Assembly (NCBI GenBank): GCA_029204225.1
Contig: CM055095.1
Span: 75,175,594-75,239,593 of the forward strand
Reading direction: 5' to 3'
Source of the DNA: Diphasiastrum complanatum
Lineage: Eukaryota; Streptophyta; Lycopodiopsida; Lycopodiales; Lycopodiaceae
DNA length: 64,000 nt
The notes under the pieces are model-generated. The model was not told where the DNA came from. It ran no database searches and saw only the letters and a program-made list of their open reading frames with translations. Shown here one piece after another: positions 22,235-30,899 of the stretch. The stretch's first letter is position 1. Each line of letters begins with the position of its first letter. The translations under genes and the position numbers were made by a program.

Positions 22235-24624
22235 GCCTCATAAGGATCATGGAGATCAAGATCATAAGATGTGAAACAATGATGATTATCAAGATTATGC
22301 TTTCTAGCTTGACTAGTCCACATACAATGAACTATATCCATGATGGATCTAATCTTGATATCAAAGACTATCTTGATCTTTTTTAGGCTAGTTACTCTCT
22401 CAAGGATGTAAGTGTCCACTTTGGATGCTTCACTTAATCTCAAGAGGAGTTTACAATTTGCCTCAAAACATGTGAAAACATGATTTTCAAAAAAGTGAGT
22501 ACCAAGCTCAATCTTGTTCTTACTAGAACCAAGAGTATACTTTTGACAATACAATATCTTGCTTTCAAAAAGTATTGGAAACACATCTAAGTCAATAATG
22601 ACAAGAAACATGTCCATACCATAAGCATCATACAAAACTAGTATAGCTTTTCTTGAACTTTGAGATCCAAAAAATTCAATGAAGCAAGATAGCATTTCAA
22701 GCAAAGGAAGAGAAGCATATATGAATGTGTTGTAGTAGATACAACATGAAAGATGCCCCTCTTTGCCATGTAAGGTGAGCCATAAAGACTCGGCCATGCA
22801 TCTTGAAGATCTTCTTGAAATCATATGAAGAAGAAACTCCTCCTCACACATTGGCCCCATCATAACTTGAATACCTTCAAAAAGGATAACTTGTGATGCT
22901 TCTTGAGAAGCCTTGATCTCGGCCACTTCCAAGATTGAATCTTCATGCAATATGACATCTCTATTCACGATCACATTTGAAATAGAGAGTGTAAAGACAC
23001 TAAAGGTCTCATTGATGGATGAGTATCCAATCATGATCCATGAGCTTGGATCATCCTTCCTTCTTGTTTCCAAGGGAATATGTGCAAAGCTAGCACTACC
23101 AAGTTCACTAAGGTGATCAACCTTAGGCTTCATCTTGAATAAAACTTCATATGGTGCTATTACTTCAAGAGCTCCAATACTCCTCAAAGCTTTGATCTTC
23201 AATGAGAATTTCTTCTCAACATATGCTTTGAATAATAAGGAATAATCATACACCATAATACTTGAAGAGAGAAGATATGTGCATCTTGTGTGATCCTCCT
23301 CCTTTGAAATATTGGAAATATAAGAAACATCAAGAGAGTTTGCACTCTCACTTGGATCCAATTTGTAGATGCCTTCAAATCTTGATCCATATGCAAGGAT
23401 CTCACCATCCTTCTTAATCACACAATTGTCAATATTGAAATTGACATCAAAGCCACTATCAAGAAGTTGGCCAACACTTAAGATGTTCTTTGTAAGCTTT
23501 GGGACAAAAAGAACATTGTTGATAAAGAGATCTTTAGAAGATGCAAGCTTCAAGGGAATAATCCCTACTCCTTCAATATTGCACTCATGCTTACTTGCAA
23601 AGTATATGGTCTTCTTGACTCCATCATAAGGCATAATAGATGAAAAAAAGTGCTTGGAGCCACACATATGTGAAGATGCTCCACTATCAATATACCATGA
23701 GTCATCCTTGTTGAAGGTGGAAGAGGAGAAGCTTGATGCCATAAGAGAGCCTTCTCCATCACTTGCAATATAGTCTTCTTTCTCATTGGTGATGTTGGGT
23801 TGATTGAGTTGATTCTTCTTCTTGAAGCAATTGGTGGCATAATGGCCTTTCTTGCCACAATAAAAGCACTTGATCATCTTCTTCTTGAGATTTGAATTAG
23901 AAGCATGAGAGGTATCCTCCTCCTCTCCATCTTGGTCTTTGTCATTAGAGAAGTGATGGTGTTGCTTCTTACTCCTCTCTTTGTGCTTGGCAAATAGAAC
24001 TTTGCCATAATCATGATTGAGTGATAGCTTGTCCATCCTCAAGAGTTTGTACTCTTGTCTTGATTCTTCAGAAATAAGCACACTTTGAAGGGCCTCCAAA
24101 CTTGGTAGCTCCTCCTTAATAGCATAGGATTGGACAAGGTTGTCATATTCATCTCTCAAGCCATTGAGAATGACTTGGACTAGCTCACTTTGATTGATTG
24201 AGTCACCAATACATGCAAGCTCCCTATGAATATCCTTGACTCCCAAAACATAATTAGATGCACTCTCATCACTCTTTTGACTACTTTGAAATATTTGATT
24301 TCTAAGAGTGAGGAGCCTAGAGGTGTTCTTAGCCTCATAGATGGACTTGAGACAATCCCAAGCTTCCTTGGATGTAGAACAATCACCAATCTCCCTCAAT
24401 ATCTCATTAGAGACATTCATCTTAATGTAGTGGAGAGCCATCCTAGCTCTCTTCTTATATTTTTGTACTTCTTGAAGGACTTGAGGCTCCTCCTCAATCC
24501 CAAGTACAATGTCCATCACATCTTGGAGTATCAAGATGGACTCCATCCTCAACTTCCATATTGAATAATTGGAAGTAGACAATCTCTCACTTGGTTGCAA
24601 CAAGTATGAACTCATTGAAGTCAT
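22057..24624 (-). CDS. Element A polyprotein: gag, zinc knuckle, protease, integrase tail, uncharacterised C-terminal region
   Basis: An uninterrupted 855-codon frame from ATG 24624. Residues 1-210 are a UBN2-type gag (STSNYSIWKLRMESI; YKKRARMALHYIKMNV; ELVQVILNGLRDEYDNL). A CFYCGKKGHYATNC zinc knuckle is at 253-266. A protease with an intact DSGASSHM site is at 313-320, followed by NVLFVPKLTKNILSVGQLLD. The pre-integrase zinc finger and the DDE core are missing: FKAYVEKKFSLKIKALRS (about 465-482) is joined directly to IGALEVIAPYEVLFKMKPKV and the integrase C-terminal part (to about 565). Residues about 570-800 match no family I know, with motifs FESKILYCQKYTLGSSKNKI, VFTCFEANCKLLLRLSE, KIRSIMDIVHCMWTSQARKH and YDLDLHDPYEAW. 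There is no YVDD and no RNase H. The last 55 residues (after EAW) are in a frame not shared with element B and are probably not ancestral. Confidence 0.88.
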   Translation of the reverse strand: MTSMSSYLLQPSERLSTSNYSIWKLRMESILILQDVMDIVLGIEEEPQVLQEVQKYKKRARMALHYIKMNVSNEILREIGDCSTSKEAWDCLKSIYEAKNTSRLLTLRNQIFQSSQKSDESASNYVLGVKDIHRELACIGDSINQSELVQVILNGLRDEYDNLVQSYAIKEELPSLEALQSVLISEESRQEYKLLRMDKLSLNHDYGKVLFAKHKERSKKQHHHFSNDKDQDGEEEDTSHASNSNLKKKMIKCFYCGKKGHYATNCFKKKNQLNQPNITNEKEDYIASDGEGSLMASSFSSSTFNKDDSWYIDSGASSHMCGSKHFFSSIMPYDGVKKTIYFASKHECNIEGVGIIPLKLASSKDLFINNVLFVPKLTKNILSVGQLLDSGFDVNFNIDNCVIKKDGEILAYGSRFEGIYKLDPSESANSLDVSYISNISKEEDHTRCTYLLSSSIMVYDYSLLFKAYVEKKFSLKIKALRSIGALEVIAPYEVLFKMKPKVDHLSELGSASFAHIPLETRRKDDPSSWIMIGYSSINETFSVFTLSISNVIVNRDVILHEDSILEVAEIKASQEASQVILFEGIQVMMGPMCEEEFLLHMISRRSSRCMAESLWLTLHGKEGHLSCCIYYNTFIYASLPLLEMLSCFIEFFGSQSSRKAILVLYDAYGMDMFLVIIDLDVFPILFESKILYCQKYTLGSSKNKIELGTHFFENHVFTCFEANCKLLLRLSEASKVDTYILERVTSLKKIKIVFDIKIRSIMDIVHCMWTSQARKHNLDNHHCFTSYDLDLHDPYEAWKPQISLFMVHPSCKWNFQGKYHHQAWRKSMIIVAYWWSTLQRHWQEISTKEILSWIW

Positions 24625-25396
24625 GTAAAGTGGAGATAAATAAAAGTGATGAACAAAAAATGTTGCTTCTCTCTCACTATAGGATCCAATAATGGTGTGC
24701 TACCATCTCCTATGCAAGATCTTGCAACAAACTGTGAGATGATTCTCACTAGCTATCTCAATCTCTCCAAAACTAGATCTACTTCACATCAAATGATGGA
24801 GTATGGGAAAAGTTAGGATCAAACACTCTTAGCACGTGTGAAATACACTAAGAAACCAAATTTGACTCAAATACAATGATATTGCATGAAACAAAATGGC
24901 TAAGATCTCAAAACAGTGCCTAGATCACATATAGATGAGATTGGTAAGCATTCAACTGTGATTTTGGATCAAACAAGCAATCTTTTGACCAAACCAAATG
25001 TGTCCACCCAGGTCTAGGTGCCCTACCTAACCCTCTTCAAAAGCTTATAACTTTTGATTGGCTCAACCAAATGGAATGAAACTGATTGCATCAGAAACTA
25101 GACAAAAATAGCTTCAAAACAAGCTATACAATCAATTTTACGGAAGCATTAGTTCTAGCAAGATTTTTGGATCAAACATGAAAGAGAACTCCCAAACTGA
25201 AATTGGATGTTCCTCACACGTGTCTGAGCACCTGATTCCGTACAGTACCAGGTCAGACCCAATCAATGTCCTTTTGATCTCTTTTGATCCAAAATTGAAC
25301 AAGATAGCTAGGAAAATGGGCCTTGACAATTTCTAGCTCAAGATTGATGAATAGTTTTCACTCAAATGGATCAAAATGCATGGTAACCTTAGGTAG

Positions 25397-25408
25397 GCTC
25401 TGATACCA
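25397..25408 (-). other. tRNA primer-binding site of element A
   Basis: GCTCTGATACCA on + is TGGTATCAGAGC on the element strand, the standard plant copia site complementary to the 3' end of initiator tRNA-Met. It touches the 5' LTR edge at 25409 with no spacer. Confidence 0.92.
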
Positions 25409-26228
25409 TGTTGAATTTCACACGTGTGGATTGTCCACTACATGTACTTGTGATCTCCTAAGGTGTGTAGATGCACCAAGATCAAGACTAGATTAAGATT
25501 CAAGATCTATCTTTGATTCTATGGCAAAAACACACTACTACATGCATTCAATCACTTCCAACTCTCACTCACACGTGTGGGAAGTGTTCCAAAAGTATTC
25601 TAAGTAAAAACAAGCTGCTCTCCTAGGGTAGAGAGAGAAAAACCATCAAGAGCTCTCGGGTAGAGAGAGAAAGCTAGAAATTCAATGACACTCAAAATCC
25701 ACTCAATCTCAAAATCAATTAGATCCAAAAGGAGGAGTACAATGATACTAATAGATTCATGAGCTACCACTATGCTTAACTATGATTGGATCACACTTTG
25801 CCACCTCTTAATCCTATTGGACCATTGATCTATGCACCTCTAAATTCTATTGGACTATATTCAAGCACACCTCAATTTTCTATTGGACCTCACAAGGTTC
25901 CACCTCTAAATCCTATTGGACCTCTTAAGATTCATCAAACAAAAGCATGACACTTGTCTACACTCTAATTGGCACAAGTTTGGCTCTATTTTGGCTCAAT
26001 ATTGGCATTACAAGTGGAAATGGATAATTTGCCATCTATGCCAAATTTGACCCTATCAACATCCTACACCTAAATGCTTGACTATGAAATTCTATGAGAC
26101 CCCTATATCAAACATTTTGATTTACTTTACAATTCTCCACACGTGGGAACATCCTCCACACATGTGAGATTCACTTACAAACTTCTATCATAAAAAATAC
26201 CAAGCTAGATTTTTGCCAATTTCTCACA
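25409..26228 (-). repeat. 5' LTR of element A (820 bp)
   Basis: Same length as the partner at 21112-21931, with only about seven substitutions seen (for example CTCCTAGGG against CTCCTCGGG, and GATTAAGATT against GATTGAGATT). Carries the same G-boxes and CCAAT-box cluster; as the 5' LTR on the minus strand it is the copy that would drive transcription. Confidence 0.92.
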
Positions 26229-26423
26229 TTGGAGGCCTCGGATTTTTCAGATTATTATGTAGCCAATTTCATGCATGTGGAGTTCTCAAATCCGAAATCA
26301 GGATCAAGCAGGGAGGAGGCATATCGATATAGTGGCAGATTGGTGGAATACTTTTCAAAGGCATTTGGAAAAATTTTCTATCAAAGAGATCTTATCGTGG
26401 ATTTGGTAAGCATGCTGCTATGA
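26229..26423 (+). pseudogene. Element B: right part of the C-terminal tail after the nested insertion
   Basis: Begins with the right TTGGA target duplication and continues B's tail: LEASDFSDYYVANFMHVEFS, a SSREEAYRYSGRLVEYFSKA segment, then FYQRDLIVDLVSMLL and a stop. It is the counterpart of element A's short tail frame at 22043-22234. Joined with 21111 it restores a continuous B sequence. Confidence 0.75.
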
Positions 26424-26516
26424 TGGATTCTTTGGATCTTCACTTCAAATACAAAACAAAGAATCCACACACAAAGGATCTTCATCAACATCAGATAGAT
26501 ATATTTTAAGGAGGAG

Positions 26517-27300
26517 TGTGAAGAATTGTAAAACATATCTATCTTACATAGAAATAGGGCAAGTTTGAGTTAGGTAGATCAAGTTCCAATGAAATGCATA
26601 AAGTCTAGTTAGTCTAGTTAGTCTAGTATGACATGCAACAATGTTCACAAAATCTAGTATGACATGCAACAATGTTCATAATGTCTAGATTGATGTAGAT
26701 TTACATATAGAATTGGTCAAATATGGCCTTGTAGGAACTCGAGCCAGCATAAATGCATTGTGTCCTAAGTTTTTATTGAGACATGCATTGCATGCAAATA
26801 CTCTATTGGACACATGCAAGTAGAATTGTAGGTTCATAGTTGAGAAATTGACATTTGGAGAAAGTAGGTAGAAGTTAGGCGCAATTTCTGCATGCAAGGT
26901 GTTAGGTGTCAATATGGTAGTAGTTTACACTTGAATAGGTGTAGGAAATGCATTGAATGCTAGTAGTACCACGAATTTATGCTCTCCTATATATGTAGAT
27001 ATGGTTCTCATTCATTTCTAATGATGAATCAAGCTTTGGTAAGGTCATAATGTCAAAATTGGATCTCATGCTATTTTGCCTATTTTTTATATTCTCTCTC
27101 TGACTCAAGATTTGTGTCTTCTTCATACATTATTTTGCTTGTGTACTTTTTTTATTTGTGAGGAATTAATGTAGCTTTGATCTGTAGCATTCTAGATTGT
27201 GCTCTGGCCTTAGATCTGTTGCTAGATTGTAGTATTACTTTGCAGGTGATCTGTGTGCCACCATAAAGCATGGTAAAGATCATTCACACTTTTGAAAATA
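26517..27300 (+). repeat. Probable 3' LTR of element B (right end uncertain)
   Basis: Starts TGTGAAGAATTG right after the GAGGAG polypurine tract at 26511. The first bases resemble the start of element A's LTR on its own strand (TGTGAGAAATTG). Contains short internal repeats at about 26605-26690: CTAGTTAGT three times, then TCTAGTATGACATGCAACAA with TGTTCA twice. No matching left LTR was found. Confidence 0.45.
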
Positions 27301-27331
27301 AGCATGTAGCTTATGTTCCCAATCACATCTG

Positions 27332-27676
27332 CTAGCTTTGACTATTTTCGTAATGGCTACACAAAATCTTATTGGATGATTCCGTCTGTTCATTACCTCG
27401 TGGATAATATGACGTGCTAAATCGATGGATCACAAAGAATTCTTCCAATAGAACTTTGATGGTTTCATTGACAAAATGGCTTCCACAATTACTGACTCTC
27501 TCAACCAGGCATCCGAAGCGCATGATGATATGTTCGTATAGAAATTTGACATTAGTCCTAGCATCAGCCACTCTTACTGCCTTGGCTTCTACCCATTTGG
27601 TTAGATAATCTGTAGCCACAATAATATATCGGACTTGTGAACTTTTTGCTGCTGGGCGGATGGGACCAGAGGTCAA
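27332..27676 (-). pseudogene. Ty3/gypsy integrase core fragment
   Basis: The open frame encodes GPIRPAAKSSQVRYIIVATD with YLTKWVEAKAV, then IIMRFGCLVERVSNCGSHFV with N, then STSYYPRGNEQTESSNK. This is the gypsy integrase D...D...E region. The second catalytic position reads S-N-C-G where S-D-x-G is expected, so the acidic residue is lost. The third motif (N-x-Q-x-E) is retained. No LTR, RT or zinc finger is attached. Confidence 0.85.
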
Positions 27677-27772
27677 GTTTTGAGCTTTCTCAAGTCCCTA
27701 GGTAGTGGGCTAGATTTGAGTCACTTCTATTTTGCATCTATTTTTTGTGATCAAGCTCTTGATTAGGAAGAG

Positions 27773-28880
27773 ATGGCTTCCATAAGTGCATATCTCTTAG
27801 ATCCAAATGATAGATTAAATGTTTCAAATTACTCTATTTGGAAGCTGAGAATGGAGTCCATACTTGTTTTTTTTACAAGACTTAATGGACATAGTGAATG
27901 GTGAAGAGGATGAGCTTATTCATCGTCAAGAATCTACTTGATATAAGAAGAGGTGCAAGATTGTCCTACATTGTATCAAGATGAATGTGTACATGACATA
28001 ATTCTAAGTGGTGATAGCATTGTTGGCATAAAGAAAACCAAGAAAGATCTATCTTTAGAGTTTAAGACGGTCAATCTTGGTCAACTTCACTTCATATTGG
28101 GCATAGAAGCACTTAAAGGTCAAGATTTCATCTTCATTAGTCAATCTAAGTATGCTCAAAGTTTTCTCAATAGATTTCAAATGCAAGATTGCAAGCATGT
28201 AGAAACACCAATGGAGCAAGATGTAAAAGTGCTCAATAAAGATGATGAAGGATCCTTCATGGACATCACTCTTTATTGGCAAATTATAGGCTAATTGATG
28301 TGGATTAACATTATTAAACCTGATTTATGCTTTATTGTATGTAGGCTTAGTCAATACATGCAAGATCCATTGATCATACATTGGAAAAGTGCAAAAAGGA
28401 TCTTGAGATCTCCTCGGGCACTCTCAATCATGGAATTTTCTATAGAGTCCCGGGATTGTATGCATATAATGACTCAAATTTTGCAGGTGACAAGAGGGAT
28501 CGAAAGTCCACAAGTGCCTATGCAACATTATTGGCGAAGGGGTTGTTTCTTGGTTGTCAAAAAAACAAGAGACTATCTCACTCTCTTCTATCGAGGCCCG
28601 AGTATAAAGCTTTGACAACAACAACCAAAGAGCTACTTTGGATCAATAGGCTACTAATGAAGCTGAAGGCCATCAATTTAGATGTTGTTCCAGGTCAAAG
28701 CATATTGAGATCTCTCATCATTTTTTGAAAGAAAAGGTGCAATTTAATGAAGTGTCTTTGGAGCATGTGGCAAGTAATAATTGTGTTATTGATACTCTCA
28801 TTAAACCACTTCAAAGACCTACATTTATCAAGCTAAGATCAACCCTTGGGTTGATAAGCAAATCTATGCTACCTACAAAC
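27773..28880 (+). pseudogene. Ty1/copia internal-deletion derivative: gag start joined to RT/RNase H
   Basis: Starts with ATG and SISAYLLDPNDRLNVSNYSI plus WKLRMESIL, close to element A's gag. After about 60 codons of gag (YKKRCKIVLHCIKMNV) it jumps into the RT at H-D-I-I-L-S-G-D-S, so the YVDD catalytic box is cut at the junction. It then runs through VNLGQLHFILGIEALKGQDF, SQSKYAQSFLNRFQMQDCKH, a RLSQYMQDPLIIHWKSAKRI segment and the RNase H YNDSNFAGDKRDRKSTSAYA region with PEYKALTTTTKELLWI. Several stops and frameshifts. Followed by GAGGAGGAG (28888-28896) and a probable 3' LTR. Confidence 0.85.
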
Positions 28881-28896
28881 TAGTTGTGAGGAGGAG

Positions 28897-29440
28897 TGTT
28901 AGAATTTACATAAGCTAGTTTATAAATTCCACTTGGAAATTATGATTTGGTCATGATGTGGAATGTCACATGTGCCAACTAGGTTAGGATATTATCAATA
29001 ATGATTATTCTAAGCCTAAAATTGTTGTGAAACCTTTGGAATGATGCCAAAATGTACATAGATAAGCTAGAGATTTTGTAGGAGCTAAAAATAGCATTTT
29101 TTTCCCATGTTGAAGGATCTTAAGATCTCAACCCCCAATTAGGGTGGATTTTATGACATAACAAGTTAGATGTTAGGTTTAGGTCATGAATGGATTAGAG
29201 GTAACCCTAAACCCTCATATCCGAAGCAATTATGTATATATTCATGTGGAATTTCCCAAGCAATTTGATGAAAATACAAGATCTTGCTTCATGACTAGTT
29301 TTTGTCTATATTTTAAGTATTGATTGCTATTATCATTTGGTTTCTTGTAAAGATTCAATTTATTTAAAGGTGCTGATATTGTACTCAAGTATGAGCAAGT
29401 CGTACAGTCATACATGTGGAGCCTTTTACACTTTTTGGAG
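28897..29440 (+). repeat. Probable 3' LTR of the deleted copia element (right end uncertain)
   Basis: TGTTAGAATTTACATAAGCT begins directly after the polypurine tract GAGGAGGAG. A TATA-like TATGTATATATTC lies at about 29230. The far end was not defined because no second copy is present. Confidence 0.45.
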
Positions 29441-29825
29441 CCAGAGAATGGAGTTCAAGCCAAGATAAGCTAGAAATCAATAGATTGTTTCGAGTTCTAG
29501 CTTTAGATTGGATCTTAATTAGGTGCTTTCTCTGTCATTTCTAAGATCTATTGGAATTAATTTGCTGTTATTTCAACTCTTGCCTCAATGAAGTAGCCAA
29601 TATTAGCAAAGGGGCAAGGGCCTCCCCATAAATAAAAAGGCACCTCTTATACTCAATTTTCTATGCTTAATAGAGAGGAGGAGACCTACTCGAGCATCCT
29701 CATCTGCTTTGCTTTTATTTCTCATACTCTTTTGAATGTTTGCTACTTCTTAATGCTTTCCATTGTTCATTGTTTATGATTAATTGTTGCTGTTTTCATT
29801 AGAATAAAAGTAGTAGCGTGTGAGC

Positions 29826-29828
<3 letters not shown>

Positions 29829-29875
<47 letters not shown>
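29829..29875. repeat. (CT)n microsatellite
   Basis: A TC dinucleotide run of about 46 bp, ending TCTCTTCC. Nothing else is recognised between 29.45 and 30.0 kb. Confidence 0.95.
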
Positions 29876-29878
<3 letters not shown>

Positions 29879-30054
29879 TTTACTTTAATGAATTGTGGTG
29901 TAAATAGAGATAGATTGGACGAGTAGTGTTAAAGTTAAAGAGTTAGGTGGATAGGAAGTCATCTAGGTCAAGGAGAATCCAAAATATGTACAGATAAGAG
30001 ATCTGTTCCTTGAATCAGGATGGATATGATTTTTGTTGTTATAAAAAATCTGCT

Positions 30055-30160
30055 AAGAGATATTGTGAATCAAGATGTATGTGGCCTCCACTTCATAAAG
30101 ATACTGAAAAGCATATTCAGCTTTGTGATGTGTGTGCTCACCTTCTATCTCTACACCCTA
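30055..30160 (+). pseudogene. Ty3/gypsy integrase zinc-finger (H2C2) scrap
   Basis: The frame reads CMWPPLHKDTEKHIQLCDVC, the end of the gypsy integrase zinc-binding domain (Y-W-P-x-x-x-x-D-x4-x-x-x-C-x-x-C). Only about 30 residues are recognisable; the core domain does not follow. Too short to assign a lineage. Confidence 0.6.
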
Positions 30161-30522
30161 CAATGTTGACACATGTCATAAAGTGTAGAAGTAGGGAAAG
30201 TCGATGAAGTTTATAATTTCAAACGCTCCATTCTATCCTATGGTACATGAAATTCACCAAAGATTATCTAAACAGGTACAGTCATTTTATAGTTTCAATT
30301 ATATTGATTCTTCAAAATGCTTATAAAAACTTTTAAGCTCAGACTTTTGAGGATTTGTACTTGCTTCCGATCCATGCAACGCGTGTCACCATTATGTCTA
30401 AATATTTTCAACTTCTATCCAGATTAAAAAATAGATATTATGGTCTTCAAAGGGGTGAGGCATCTAATGAATATAATTGAGGCTCTTGAATCTAATAGCT
30501 CTTCAAGTTCTGATGCGGAGGC

Positions 30523-30870
30523 TTGAGTAGAACACCAAGCACACCCTCAACATCTTCGACAAACAAGAAACACATAGTAGAAAAAGTTTTGAATAGAATT
30601 CATATATTTCACGATGGACCAAAAATGGATGAAAATATTAAAGATAAATTTAATATTTTAGTGCATATTCTTTATGATCCTACTAAAAAAAAAATTGAAT
30701 CTACTTACTACAATGAATATCTAAAATTTATTAATAAAAAAATTGATGTCCTCAATGGTTACTTTTTTCTATCTATTCCAAAAATTAATCATATGATACG
30801 AATTCATAATTTTTCCTATAAAATACTTAAGAAAAGGAACATATGTCATAGTTGATGGTGGGCTCGATCT
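30523..30870 (+). pseudogene. Unidentified AT-rich open frame, perhaps continued by a frameshift
   Basis: The frame of 110 codons has no good start codon; its body reads KDKFNILVHILYDPTKKKIE, then YYNEYLKFINKKIDVLNGYF and IPKINHMIRIHNFS. A second frame picks up near 30820 with KGTYVIVDGGLDLAVILNKS. Together they look more like decayed protein-coding sequence than random AT-rich DNA, but I recognise no family. It lies downstream of gypsy scraps in gene-free sequence. Confidence 0.25.
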
Positions 30871-30899
30871 TGCTGTAATACTCAACAAGTCAAAATTCA

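Larger units (their letters stand above)
21112..26228 (-). mobile_element. Complete non-autonomous Ty1/copia-derived element A
   Basis: This 5117-bp element on the minus strand has two 820-bp LTRs (21112-21931 and 25409-26228), a canonical primer-binding site TGGTATCAGAGC abutting the right-hand (5') LTR, a GAGGAGGAG polypurine tract abutting the left-hand (3') LTR, and TTGGA target duplications. I count about seven single-base differences between the LTRs, so the insertion is fairly young. The single 855-codon frame encodes gag and protease but has no integrase core, reverse transcriptase or RNase H. Mobility must therefore have relied on proteins from a relative. It sits inside element B, which is of the same lineage. 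Confidence 0.92.
18648..26516 (+). mobile_element. Copia-derived non-autonomous element B (older, interrupted by element A)
   Basis: A primer-binding-site-like TGGTATTAGAGC at 18648-18659 marks the start of the internal region, and GAGGAG at 26511-26516 followed by TGTGAAGAATTG marks the polypurine tract and 3' LTR edge. Inside, in order: 5' leader and gag start (duplicated in tandem), a deletion, an integrase tail, and the same uncharacterised C-terminal region found in element A. The body is split at 21111/26229 by the whole of element A with a TTGGA target duplication. The frame carries several frameshifts and stops, so this copy is dead. The sequence left of 18648 and right of 26517 is not obviously the same LTR, so the outer ends are uncertain or recombined. 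Confidence 0.7.
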
